The notes beneath the pieces were generated by a model that was given only the letters and a program-made list of their open reading frames with translations, did not search any database and was not told the DNA's origin. Position numbers and translations under genes: made by a program. Of a DNA stretch of 64,000 nucleotides, positions 43,067 to 51,315 are shown piece by piece (positions within the stretch are counted from its first letter, which is position 1; every line of letters starts with the position of its first letter). The stretch is from Chitinophaga silvisoli (GTDB lineage Bacteria; Bacteroidota; Bacteroidia; Chitinophagales; Chitinophagaceae). The stretch is from the NCBI RefSeq assembly GCF_003412465.1, contig NZ_QTJV01000016.1, positions 62,001 through 126,000 of the forward strand. The letters run 5' to 3'.

Positions 43067-43834
43067 ATGAAATTTGACGACCTGGACAGCAAAATGCGTG
43101 TATACGAAACCGCTCATGATACCATCGTCCTCCCCAACATCTTTATGGTCGCCCGCATTGACGGGCGTGGCTTTACCCGCCTCACCAAAGAACTCAATGA
43201 CTTCGAAAAACCCTTCGACATCCGCTTTCGTGACATTATGGTCGAAACGGTCAAACACCTCATGCAATGCGGCTTCAACATCCTCTATGCTTACTCTGAA
43301 AGCGATGAGATCTCCCTTCTCTTTGATCTCCACGAAAATGCCTTCGCCAGGAAGACCAGGAAATATACATCCATCCTCGCCGGCGAAGCCAGTGCCAAGT
43401 TCTCCTTACAACTAGGGCAGATAGCCGTCTTCGACTGCCGCATCAGTGAATTGCCTAACGCGCAACTCGTAGTCGATTATTTCCGGTGGAGAAATGAGGA
43501 TGCCCACCGCAATGCCCTCAGCGCACACTGCTACTGGGTGCTGAGGAAAACCGGGAAGTCTGCCAGCGAAGCAACTAAGGTGATCAACCACTTGTCTACT
43601 GCCCAAAAGAATGAATTGCTCTTCACCCACGGCATTAACTTCAATGACCTGCCTGGTTGGCAGAAAAGAGGCATTGGAATCTATTGGGGCGAATCCGAAA
43701 AAGAAGGCACAAACCCGGTCACAGGAAAAACTGTCATTATGCAGCGAAGAACACTCATTGTCAATGATATGCTCCCAATGAAGGATGAGTATAGTGCGTT
43801 CATTGAAAAAATACTAAACAAACAGGGGTACTAG
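43067..43834 (+). CDS. Thg1-like 3'-5' RNA polymerase
   Basis: 255 residues, full length for a Thg1-like protein. The palm motif MVARIDGRGFTRLTKE has Asp32-Gly-Arg-Gly; the second metal motif AYSESDEISLLF has Asp80. RKYTSILAGEASAKFSLQ, FDCRISELPNAQLVVDYFRW and RNEDAHRNALSAHCYWVLRK with KSASEAT follow in the right order. The family adds nucleotides to the 5' ends of tRNAs. In bacteria it acts in tRNA 5'-repair and not in histidine-tRNA maturation, because bacterial tRNAHis encodes G-1. Together with the kinase it may rebuild damaged tRNAs. Confidence 0.93.
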   Translation: MKFDDLDSKMRVYETAHDTIVLPNIFMVARIDGRGFTRLTKELNDFEKPFDIRFRDIMVETVKHLMQCGFNILYAYSESDEISLLFDLHENAFARKTRKYTSILAGEASAKFSLQLGQIAVFDCRISELPNAQLVVDYFRWRNEDAHRNALSAHCYWVLRKTGKSASEATKVINHLSTAQKNELLFTHGINFNDLPGWQKRGIGIYWGESEKEGTNPVTGKTVIMQRRTLIVNDMLPMKDEYSAFIEKILNKQGY

Positions 43835-43837
43835 CAC

Positions 43838-44434
43838 CTACCGCTTCCCACTCACATACCTGTTCCCCTCCACGAAAAACCGATAATCCAACAAGGCATC
43901 CGCCCCTGCATAATCCACTCCTATGCGGGGCGTTGCCACCACCTTATCAGCCACATACCCATCATCCGCCAGGTAAAACTCTTCAGAATTTAAGCTATAC
44001 CCTGTATGCGCCTTATCTATCCCCAATGCCTTACTCACATTCCCCGGCCCCCGCGTCAATGTAAAATCCGCCTTTGCCTTCCCCGTCCGCCTCAGCATCA
44101 CATCAATTCCCTCCAGGGGCTCCGCTGCCCTGATCAACACCGCCTCCGGTATATCCTTTTTATTCGTTACTATATTAAATAAGTAATGAATCCCATAACA
44201 AAGATATACATACGCACTCCCCGCCATCCCAAACATCACCTCCGTTCGCTGCGTACGCCTGCCTCCATAAGCGTGACTTGCCTTGTCTACCACGCCCCTG
44301 TACGCCTCTGTCTCCACAATCCGCGCTGTCGTCAGTTCACCATCAAACCTGGTCACTATGATTTTGCCTAATAGCTCCCGCGCGATCGTCAGTACATCAG
44401 GCCGGTTATAAAATTTTGCTGTCAGTTTTTTCAT
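43838..44434 (-). CDS. alkyladenine (3-methyladenine) DNA glycosylase
   Basis: 198 residues from the ATG at 44434 (the frame also opens at a TTG at 44452). Family motifs: VLTIARELLGKIIVTRF, TARIVETEAYRGVVDKASHA (with the catalytic Glu in VETEAY), RTQRTEVMFGMAGSAYVYLC, YGIHYLFNIVTNKKDIPEAV and LTRGPGNVSKALGID. It removes alkylated purines in base excision repair. It is convergent with the Thg1-like gene, with only 3 bases between stops. Confidence 0.94.
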   Translation of the reverse strand: MKKLTAKFYNRPDVLTIARELLGKIIVTRFDGELTTARIVETEAYRGVVDKASHAYGGRRTQRTEVMFGMAGSAYVYLCYGIHYLFNIVTNKKDIPEAVLIRAAEPLEGIDVMLRRTGKAKADFTLTRGPGNVSKALGIDKAHTGYSLNSEEFYLADDGYVADKVVATPRIGVDYAGADALLDYRFFVEGNRYVSGKR

Positions 44435-44455
44435 CTGTATGAATATAAACAAAAA

Positions 44456-44481
44456 ATCGCCTTCCCCTATGGGAAGGCGAT
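44456..44481 (-). terminator. terminator downstream of the 196-residue secreted protein gene
   Basis: ATCGCCTTCCC (44456-44466) pairs with GGGAAGGCGAT (44471-44481), perfect over 11 bp with a 4-base loop; seven A's on the left become a T-run on the minus strand. It lies ahead of the glycosylase start. Confidence 0.85.
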
Positions 44482-44521
44482 CAATAACAATACCAGACCA
44501 AATTCAGGTGCAGGATCCAGT

Positions 44522-44626
44522 CAAATTCAAATTCACCTGGTGCAACTTATACTGGTGCCGCTTCACCAAATTCAAATTCACCTGGTGCTACTTATCCTGG
44601 TGCAGCTTCACCTAATGCAACTTCAC
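44522..44626. repeat. 45-bp tandem repeat across the end of a secreted-protein gene
   Basis: CAAATTCAAATTCACCTGGT begins at 44522 and again at 44567, and each full copy is 45 bases with a few changes (CAACTTATACTGGTGCCGCT versus CTACTTATCCTGGTGCAGCT). A third partial copy (44612 on) encodes the gene's last codons KVKLH and stop. On the minus strand the repeated codons follow the stop as VKLHQ-like units. Confidence 0.7.
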
Positions 44627-45202
44627 CTTCACTATCTCCCCGTCTTCCTTCACGTCCACAAAGTCCTCCGCCCGCTCACTATGATCTACATAATAATCCT
44701 GCGGCGTATAATAATCCGTTCTTCCATAACTATTATACCCACTACCCGAATACACATTTTGTGTATACCTCGTAGAATACCCGATGATCACCTGCAGGAA
44801 ATACCTGCCCGGCAACATCTTATCGAAAGTAAACCGCCCCTCCTCATCCGTCCTGGCCTCCAACCTCCAACGATACGCCTCGTCAGACATATACACCGTC
44901 GTTTTCTTCCCTTCCTTCTTCTTCCTCAGCGCATACCACGCATCAAAATAAGGAGTCACCGGCAGCAAAATCACCGTTGAATTAGAAGCATAAATCTTAT
45001 TGGCCAATGGTGCCTTAAAACCGTATCCATTACGGGGCTTTGTATACGCCCGTCCTTCGATTGTCCCCTTCCCGATTCCCAAAGCCTTCTTCGCTTGTGT
45101 TGAATCAAAATAAACTTCAGGGTAGATAATATTCTTTTTCTTTTGGGCATTGCTGGCAAGAACACTGAGTATCAAGACAAACAACATGACGATTCTTCTC
45201 AT
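44612..45202 (-). CDS. secreted protein with carboxypeptidase-regulatory-like segment
   Basis: 196 residues from the ATG at 45202 (MRRIVMLFVLILSVLASNAQ, signal peptide; another ATG at 45211 is possible). The mature part includes STVILLPVTPYFDAWYALRK and a beta segment typical of prealbumin-like/CarboxypepD_reg domains (ARTDEEGRFTFDKMLPGRYF, LQVIIGYSTRY). A Tyr/Ser/Gly-rich stretch (SGSGYNSYGRTDYYTPQDYY) follows. The function is unknown. Its last codons are embedded in a 45-bp tandem repeat and the gene has its own terminator. Confidence 0.7.
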   Translation of the reverse strand: MRRIVMLFVLILSVLASNAQKKKNIIYPEVYFDSTQAKKALGIGKGTIEGRAYTKPRNGYGFKAPLANKIYASNSTVILLPVTPYFDAWYALRKKKEGKKTTVYMSDEAYRWRLEARTDEEGRFTFDKMLPGRYFLQVIIGYSTRYTQNVYSGSGYNSYGRTDYYTPQDYYVDHSERAEDFVDVKEDGEIVKVKLH

Positions 45203-45383
45203 AAAGTACATTAGGTTTTTCAGATTAACACAAAGAGCCTGCAAAATAATTATTGAAAGAGGATTATGCAAGTATCAAACCAAAGCCAGCATTGATCAGA
45301 AAAAATATTTTACTGTAAACGTATAATTCCAGCTACAGGTGATCTAAAAAAAACTATTTTGCAATCCTTTCCTTTTACTTACT

Positions 45384-46457
45384 ATGCAACATCATCCCAT
45401 CACCCGCAAGCTCCACGGGCTTGACCATCTTCGCGCATTCGCAATCACCTTTGTCTTCCTGTTCCATTACAACATCTTCGGCCACCCTGCGTGGATTTCA
45501 ACAATCGGTAGTTTCGGCTGGACAGGTGTTGACCTCTTCTTCGTTCTCAGCGGCTTCCTCATCGCAGGTCAGCTATTCAACGAAGATCCTATCTCCCTTA
45601 AGACCTTTTATACCAAAAGAGTCTTCCGCATCTTCCCTGCCTACTTCCTCATCGTAGCCCTGTACTTCCTCTTTCCGTACCTGCGGGAACGTGATACCCT
45701 TCCCCCATTGTGGAAATTCCTCACCTTCACACAAAACCTCGGTCTCGATCTCAAACACACCGGTGCCTTCTCACACGCCTGGTCTCTCTGTATCGAAGAG
45801 CAGTTCTACCTGCTCCTCCCTATCCTGATCATCTTTTTCAGAACCTATGACTTAAACCAGATAGCGCCATGGTTCATCGCCTCCCTCTTCCTTGCAGGCT
45901 TTGGCGTACGCTTTTATTGCTGGAATCACTTCTACCTGCCCGCCACTGAAGATAACTGGATGGTATGGTACAAATGGATCTATTACCCTACCTTCAGCCG
46001 TCTCGATGGCTTACTTGTAGGCATCAGCCTCGCTGCCATCAAAGAAAGATTATACAAATACAGTACCCCCCTGCTCATTGCAGGCCTCCTCATCCTGGCA
46101 GCTGCCTACATTATGTGCGATAGTGAAGACCTCTTCAATGAAAGTATTTATGGTTTTCCTCTGATTGCCATCGGCTATGGTTGCATCGTAGCAGCTGCTG
46201 CCAGTCCTGATTGCTTCCTGTATAAACATGGCAATGCACTCACCCGCTCACTGGCAGCCCTCTCCTATGCACTCTACCTGAGCCATAAGATAGTCATCAA
46301 CGTGACCCAGAAAATAGTCTCGGCATGGGGAATTGATACGAAGAGTTCTATGATGTTTGTAATTTGTACCCTCACCTGCCTGGCGGCCGCATGGCTGTTG
46401 AGATTTTTAATTGAAAAACCCTTTTTAAGATGGAGAGATAAGGTGCTCTTAAGATAA
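45384..46457 (+). CDS. acyltransferase family 3 membrane protein
   Basis: 357 residues with about ten membrane helices. Family motifs: HGLDHLRAFAITFVFLFHYN with the catalytic His in FHY, GWTGVDLFFVLSGFLIAGQL, KRVFRIFPAYFLIVALYFLF (R-x-x-R-I-x-P) and HAWSLCIEEQFYLLLPILII (WSLxxExQFY). The closing RFLIEKPFLRW is also typical. Such enzymes O-acylate surface polysaccharides, peptidoglycan or membrane lipids; the acceptor is unknown. It is convergent with the peroxidase gene of the phosphate locus, 39 bases away. Confidence 0.92.
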   Translation: MQHHPITRKLHGLDHLRAFAITFVFLFHYNIFGHPAWISTIGSFGWTGVDLFFVLSGFLIAGQLFNEDPISLKTFYTKRVFRIFPAYFLIVALYFLFPYLRERDTLPPLWKFLTFTQNLGLDLKHTGAFSHAWSLCIEEQFYLLLPILIIFFRTYDLNQIAPWFIASLFLAGFGVRFYCWNHFYLPATEDNWMVWYKWIYYPTFSRLDGLLVGISLAAIKERLYKYSTPLLIAGLLILAAAYIMCDSEDLFNESIYGFPLIAIGYGCIVAAAASPDCFLYKHGNALTRSLAALSYALYLSHKIVINVTQKIVSAWGIDTKSSMMFVICTLTCLAAAWLLRFLIEKPFLRWRDKVLLR

Positions 46458-46496
46458 TATTCCTGGTTACCACTCAGCAATGGTACCTCCGTGAAC

Positions 46497-48221
46497 TCAA
46501 TCCACCAAGGCATCCAAAAAGGAAATAAGCGCCTGCTGCTCTGCCTTATTCAGTCCAAGGGTATCGGTGGATAAGGTCTGATGCATAACCGGTGTAACTC
46601 CGCCCTGGTTGTAGAAGTCTATTACCTGCTGCATGGTACTGAAGTTGCCGTGATGCATGAAAGGTGCTGTCACAGCCGCATTTCTTAGTGTTGGTGTTTT
46701 GAACGCTCCTTCATAAAAGGTAACGGGAAACACCGTTATCCTGCCCCTGTCTGTATCAGCTACAGGATGTTGCAGATCGGCTGTCAGGGGTACACCTAAT
46801 ATTTCAAATTCCGTCCTGTTAAACAATGGAGGCGTTAAACCATTGAACAGGGGGGCAAAATGACAACTCCCGCAACGGGCCTTGCCCATAAAAATATTGA
46901 AGCCATGCTGCTGCTGCGCTGTCATGGCTGATCTATTGCCCGCTAAATAATGATCGAATGCGGAATTAAATGGAGTCAATGTACGTATATAAGCTGCCAG
47001 GGCGCGGATGATCTTTTCCTTTGGCATTTGCATACGCGCCGTAATGCTGTCATCTGTGCCCCCCATCTCCGCAGGACTATGCAATACCACATCTACCTGC
47101 TCTTCCAGGCTCCTGGCACGGCCGTCCCAGAATTGCGCATACTGGTAGGTGGAATATAATAAGGAAGGCGTATGCCTGGGTAAAAAACCTCCCAACAAAG
47201 ATTTATTCTGTGGCATGCCATCTGTAAAATGCTTTTCCGGCACATGACAGGTTGCACAACTACGCTGCATATTTCCCGATAAGCGCTTCTCGAAAAATAG
47301 TTGCCGGCCCAGGGCGGTATCATACCCGATCTTCGGCGCACTATTATCTCCATTCCTTAACACATCTCCCCGGCCATCGACCGTAATATCCGCCCCCTGT
47401 GTAAAGGTCTCTTTCTTAAACGGGTCCCGCGAACCAAAAATCGCTGTCGTATTCAATGCCCTTACCGTATGCGTAGCTTCCATGGCTGACAGCATACGCT
47501 GTACCGGCATCGCATAATCAGTAATAAATGTCAGACGATCAAAGCTGTTGAAGTCCTCATGCTCATGCAAAAAAGTCCATGCCAATGTCATCGCTGTACG
47601 GATACTATCTACTCCCACCACATTCCGTAAGGCATCCATCGCCGCTGCAGCCTCCGGCACTCCACTTTGCAACGAAGGTGCATCATACCCCGTAATATAT
47701 AAACTCTGGATGCGGATCAGTTCCAACTGGATGCTCTCCATCACCTGCGCATCCGTAGCCTTAAAATTATATAACAAAGCAGGCAGACCTGCCGCTGTTT
47801 CCGCGACGATGTCTGCCTGCTGCATCAATGCTGCTTTCGATGCACCACTGTATAATAATGCTTCTATCTGCTGCAATCCTACCGGCTCCTCATATTCTAT
47901 ATAAGGTTCTTCCACCTCATACTTCGCCGGCGTATTGAACACATAAGCTTCACTCACGAAGAAATATTCAAGGAAGAATGAAATGCGCTTATATGCAATC
48001 CTGCATTCCTTCAATGCGTGCTTTGCCTGCTCCACCGTAGCCGGGTCCTTCACATCGTATTTTGAAATCGCCAGCTGCAGGGCCTTTGTACTGGCTGCAA
48101 AAACTGCCTGCTGCTCCCTGAAATACCTGATCGTCTGTTCCGGGTACTCCTTCGGTGCTTCGCCTGCCATCCCCAGACACAATAACAAACACAAGCCCGT
48201 AAGCACCTTTATTTTCTTCAT
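46497..48221 (-). CDS. diheme cytochrome c peroxidase with imelysin-like N-terminal half
   Basis: 574 residues from the ATG at 48221, whose ATGA overlaps the phosphatase stop. Signal peptide up to ~GMAGEA. Residues ~25-265 are helical with GLQQIEALLYSG (115-126), which resembles the imelysin GxHxxE motif with His replaced by Gln. The C-terminal half is a MauG/CcpA-like peroxidase with heme sites C322-ATC-H326 and C450-GSC-H454, and PRHTPSLLYSTYQYAQFWDG and KTPTLRNAAVTAPFMHHGNF between and after. It is the last gene of the SusCD phosphodiester locus. Its role there is unclear: it could deal with peroxides or iron. Confidence 0.9.
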   Translation of the reverse strand: MKKIKVLTGLCLLLCLGMAGEAPKEYPEQTIRYFREQQAVFAASTKALQLAISKYDVKDPATVEQAKHALKECRIAYKRISFFLEYFFVSEAYVFNTPAKYEVEEPYIEYEEPVGLQQIEALLYSGASKAALMQQADIVAETAAGLPALLYNFKATDAQVMESIQLELIRIQSLYITGYDAPSLQSGVPEAAAAMDALRNVVGVDSIRTAMTLAWTFLHEHEDFNSFDRLTFITDYAMPVQRMLSAMEATHTVRALNTTAIFGSRDPFKKETFTQGADITVDGRGDVLRNGDNSAPKIGYDTALGRQLFFEKRLSGNMQRSCATCHVPEKHFTDGMPQNKSLLGGFLPRHTPSLLYSTYQYAQFWDGRARSLEEQVDVVLHSPAEMGGTDDSITARMQMPKEKIIRALAAYIRTLTPFNSAFDHYLAGNRSAMTAQQQHGFNIFMGKARCGSCHFAPLFNGLTPPLFNRTEFEILGVPLTADLQHPVADTDRGRITVFPVTFYEGAFKTPTLRNAAVTAPFMHHGNFSTMQQVIDFYNQGGVTPVMHQTLSTDTLGLNKAEQQALISFLDALVD

Positions 48222-49780
48222 CGCGCAGTAATTGTAAATGTATCTTTTATACAACCTTCCTTATCTTCTACCGTCACTGTCGTAGTGCCTTTTGCCGGCC
48301 TGAGGGTAATGGATTTCGAGGTCTGATTCTTCTCACTCCATTTATAATTACCCACAAATGAAGCCGTCAGTGTCAATGCCTTACCTGCCTTTGCTGTAAT
48401 CACGTTGTGCTTATTCACTTCTTTCATCATTGTAAAATGGTCCCTGATCACCCCATCCGCACAGATCCATTTCAGGTCCAGGCGGTTGTTCTCAATCTCG
48501 AGCAGGGATGCGCCACCATTCATATCATTTGCATACTGCATCGCCTTGTGCGGATAAATTTTTTGCCGGCCACCCAGTTTGCCTGCCGAACCACTTACCA
48601 CATATACCGTCCCTGCATTCAGTGAATCCTTTACGTACGGACAACTATTCTCACTGCCGTCATACAAACCTGATGAACGACTCAGGTTATGCACCGCAGG
48701 ATCAAATGAATCCATCATTCCATAATGTCCTTTCATGAGGCGGGAACGCTCGTAGTCATGACTATGGCCGCACAGGATTAAATCAACACCATTGCGCTCC
48801 AGGATGCGGATAAAATTCTCACGGATGCGGATCAGCTCATCTGCTTCATCTGAGTTATGAGAACCCATGGTATAGGGAGGATGATGCCAGTATGCCACTA
48901 CCCACTGCTTATTGTTGTTTGCTGCCAGGTCGCGCTTCACCCACTGTACCTGTGGACCCAGTGTATCATACAAACGATATTGTTCTGCCTCCTTACCATA
49001 GCTATCCAGTGAGATGAAGTGCACATTGCCGATATCAAATGAGAAGAACGCCTGTGTATGTGAAGGTACCCCACCATCTTCCGCCTCTGTAGGCATAGAG
49101 AAGTTCTGGTAATAGGCTGTCTTGTGTGTACGAACGGCTACCTCTACCGCACCCGGAAAATCATGGTCATTATAATCATGGTTGCCGGGAGTCGGGTACA
49201 TAGGATGCTGCTTTAACAGGTCATCTTTATAGACATTAAAAAATTTGGTCTGGAATTCCTGGTCCGTACCACTGCCATAGGCATTGTCGCCCAGCAGGAT
49301 CCAGGCATCCATATAATTGTTACCGAGATAGTTCAGCACAGATTGCTTTACATTCCGCTGGTTCGCTGAGTTATTGCCACAATCGCCGAACGCACCGATC
49401 CTGATCAGGTCTTTGCTTCCCACTTCAGGCAATGTATAGAAGTAGTTGTTCGCATCTCCCTGCAAGGTATCAGCAAATGTACCTACGGTATAATAGTACC
49501 GTGTATGCGGTTTTAAACCGGTAATACGTACTATGTGTTCTGTGGTGATAGCAGAGTCATCTTTCAGCTGATCCCATTTATTTACCGTAGTACCAAAACG
49601 CACCCGGCTGCGTGTAGCCACATTTGTACGCCAGCGAATCGTCATACCGGTAGGTGAGCCTACCTGCAGGTAGGGACCACGGATCACTGTGACCGGATCT
49701 TCATCCCCATCACTGTTCTGCGCACGCACTGTCAAAAACGAAAAGAAAAATAAACAAAGGAGCAACCATCCCTGCTTCAT
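48218..49780 (-). CDS. secreted purple-acid-type phosphatase
   Basis: 520 residues with a signal peptide (LLLCLFFFSFLTVRAQ). Residues ~30-120 form the N-terminal fibronectin-like domain of purple acid phosphatases (VIRGPYLQVGSPTGMTIRWR). Metal motifs: GDCGNNS (Asp133), LLGDNAY (Asp165), PGNHDYND (Asn200, His201), VAYWHHPPY and CGHSHDYERS. The C-terminal ~100 residues carry an Ig-like domain. It releases inorganic phosphate from monoesters, outside the cytoplasm. It follows two GDPD genes, so GDPD products (glycerol phosphate) could be its substrates. Confidence 0.93.
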   Translation of the reverse strand: MKQGWLLLCLFFFSFLTVRAQNSDGDEDPVTVIRGPYLQVGSPTGMTIRWRTNVATRSRVRFGTTVNKWDQLKDDSAITTEHIVRITGLKPHTRYYYTVGTFADTLQGDANNYFYTLPEVGSKDLIRIGAFGDCGNNSANQRNVKQSVLNYLGNNYMDAWILLGDNAYGSGTDQEFQTKFFNVYKDDLLKQHPMYPTPGNHDYNDHDFPGAVEVAVRTHKTAYYQNFSMPTEAEDGGVPSHTQAFFSFDIGNVHFISLDSYGKEAEQYRLYDTLGPQVQWVKRDLAANNNKQWVVAYWHHPPYTMGSHNSDEADELIRIRENFIRILERNGVDLILCGHSHDYERSRLMKGHYGMMDSFDPAVHNLSRSSGLYDGSENSCPYVKDSLNAGTVYVVSGSAGKLGGRQKIYPHKAMQYANDMNGGASLLEIENNRLDLKWICADGVIRDHFTMMKEVNKHNVITAKAGKALTLTASFVGNYKWSEKNQTSKSITLRPAKGTTTVTVEDKEGCIKDTFTITAR

Positions 49781-49806
49781 CTTGCTATATGATTTTTATG
49801 TTAACT

Positions 49807-50619
49807 TTATCTGTGTAGTCCCTTTTTGCGTAAGTAAGCCAGCAATTCTTCCGGCTTGTCCGTCTGGATCACATTGACCTGTTTCTTCTGTAACAGTGAA
49901 TCAAATCCCTGCTCCCCCAGCTCATCGTAGTCCCCGAGCGCATTTATCCACACTCTCATATTTGCTTTGCGTACCACCTGCATCAGGCTATCCGTATAGC
50001 AGGCATCATCTGCATGCAAGATAGGATAACATCCCTGTTTTAGCACCGCCATCGTCTCTGCTGCATTGTGTACCCTCGGCATCACAGGCAGATCCGGATC
50101 GATTGCCCTTACAAGGGCTGCATCTTTATAATCATATACAAAGAAGAGCACCTGCTGCTCCATGCCCATCTCCTTCACCAGTTTGCAGGTAGACACCATC
50201 GCACTTCTTGTATCGGCTTTGAAATCGATATCGATCATGATCCTGCCCCTGGCCAGTTCCAGGGCATCCCGGAAGGAAGGGATCCGTTCTGTGGTTACTA
50301 CGCCCTCTTTCTTTAAGTGCAGTGACTGTAGTTCAGCATAAGTCATATCGGCTACCTTACCATGACCATCCGTTTTTTTATCTATGCTTTCATCGTGCAT
50401 TAACACCAATACCCCGTCCTTTGTTTCCCGGACATCTATTTCGATGATATCAATTCCCTTGTCAATGGCAGTCCGGATAGCAGGCAGGGAATTCTCCGCA
50501 TACACTTCATGGTCTGCACGGTGAGCAGCCACCAGGATATATTGGTGATGATGATAAAAATCCTTGATTATTTTATCCACCGGCATCATTACTAACAGTA
50601 AAAATAATAGCTTATTCAT
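49807..50619 (-). CDS. glycerophosphodiester phosphodiesterase, full-type
   Basis: 270 residues with a short hydrophobic N-terminus (LLFLLLVMM) that may be a secretion signal. AHRADHEVYAENSLPAIRTA carries the catalytic HR and EN of the GDPD family; IDIIEIDVRETKDGVLVLMH and HDESIDKKTDGHGKVADMTY supply the metal-binding acids, catalytic His and the usual insertion. IDIDFK, VMPRV and LQTDKPEELLAYL follow as expected. It cleaves glycerophosphodiesters to glycerol 3-phosphate and alcohol. The first base of its ATG is also the last of the upstream GDPD's stop codon. Confidence 0.92.
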   Translation of the reverse strand: MNKLLFLLLVMMPVDKIIKDFYHHHQYILVAAHRADHEVYAENSLPAIRTAIDKGIDIIEIDVRETKDGVLVLMHDESIDKKTDGHGKVADMTYAELQSLHLKKEGVVTTERIPSFRDALELARGRIMIDIDFKADTRSAMVSTCKLVKEMGMEQQVLFFVYDYKDAALVRAIDPDLPVMPRVHNAAETMAVLKQGCYPILHADDACYTDSLMQVVRKANMRVWINALGDYDELGEQGFDSLLQKKQVNVIQTDKPEELLAYLRKKGLHR

Positions 50620-51302
50620 TACCTGTTTCGATTTTGTTTAAGATAATTGATCAATGCCCCCGGATGATCGGTTTGTAAGCCCTGCACGGGGGTATCCAGT
50701 GCTTTCTGCCAGCTGAGAGGACCTTCATCCTTTGCCTGCACATCCAGCCATACGGCTATATTCCGCCGCTTAAAAAGGGCCAGCATTGCCGGCGTATACT
50801 GCCCGATGCTGCCATCAACGACAGCAACCGGGTACCGGTCAAAAAAAGCATCCAGTTCTTTCACATCTCCAGGTATACTGGTCATCAATGGCATTTGCGG
50901 GGCTACCCTGTGCCATGCATCCACCTGCTCCAGCGTATTGCAGTACACCACCATATGCCGTTCCATGCGCGCCTTCTTAATCAATGGATAGACCCGCTCC
51001 GGATCTGCCTCCTTAAAATCAAGATAGATATTTACCTTCCTCTTACACAGCTTTAACACCTCATCAAAAGCGGGTAAGCTGCTATTTAGTTCCGTCAGTG
51101 CACCATGACTGATATATAAGCGTCCATCCTTAAACGTTCTCAGGTCTACCTCTACATAATCTACCCCATCCTCTATGGCGCGCTGGTATGCCGCCAATGT
51201 GTTCTCCGGTAAAACAGTGTGATCGCCCCTATGGGCGATCACTACATGTTTATGCTTTACAACCGGGAGCAAGGCAATCATCAGCATTAAGTAAAATTGC
51301 AT
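50619..51302 (-). CDS. glycerophosphodiester phosphodiesterase, reduced-insertion paralogue
   Basis: 227 residues. VIAHRGDHTVLPENTLAAYQ and VDYVEVDLRTFKDGRLYISH give the GDPD His-Arg, Glu-Asn, acids and second His. The GDPD insertion is shortened: ISHGALTELNSSLPAFDEVL lacks the usual HDxxLDRTT and the loop after it. NIYLDFKEADPERVYPLIKK and GLQTDHPGALINYLKQN complete the barrel. The smaller cap suggests a different or larger substrate than that of its neighbour (inference). It follows the SusD gene after 13 bases and has a weak hydrophobic leader (MQFYLMLMIALLPVV). Confidence 0.9.
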   Translation of the reverse strand: MQFYLMLMIALLPVVKHKHVVIAHRGDHTVLPENTLAAYQRAIEDGVDYVEVDLRTFKDGRLYISHGALTELNSSLPAFDEVLKLCKRKVNIYLDFKEADPERVYPLIKKARMERHMVVYCNTLEQVDAWHRVAPQMPLMTSIPGDVKELDAFFDRYPVAVVDGSIGQYTPAMLALFKRRNIAVWLDVQAKDEGPLSWQKALDTPVQGLQTDHPGALINYLKQNRNR

Positions 51303-51315
51303 AGCTAACTGTTTA

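Noticed and set aside
43067..43834. Thg1-like gene as a histidine-tRNA maturation enzyme
   Set aside because: Bacterial tRNAHis normally encodes G-1, so repair is more likely.
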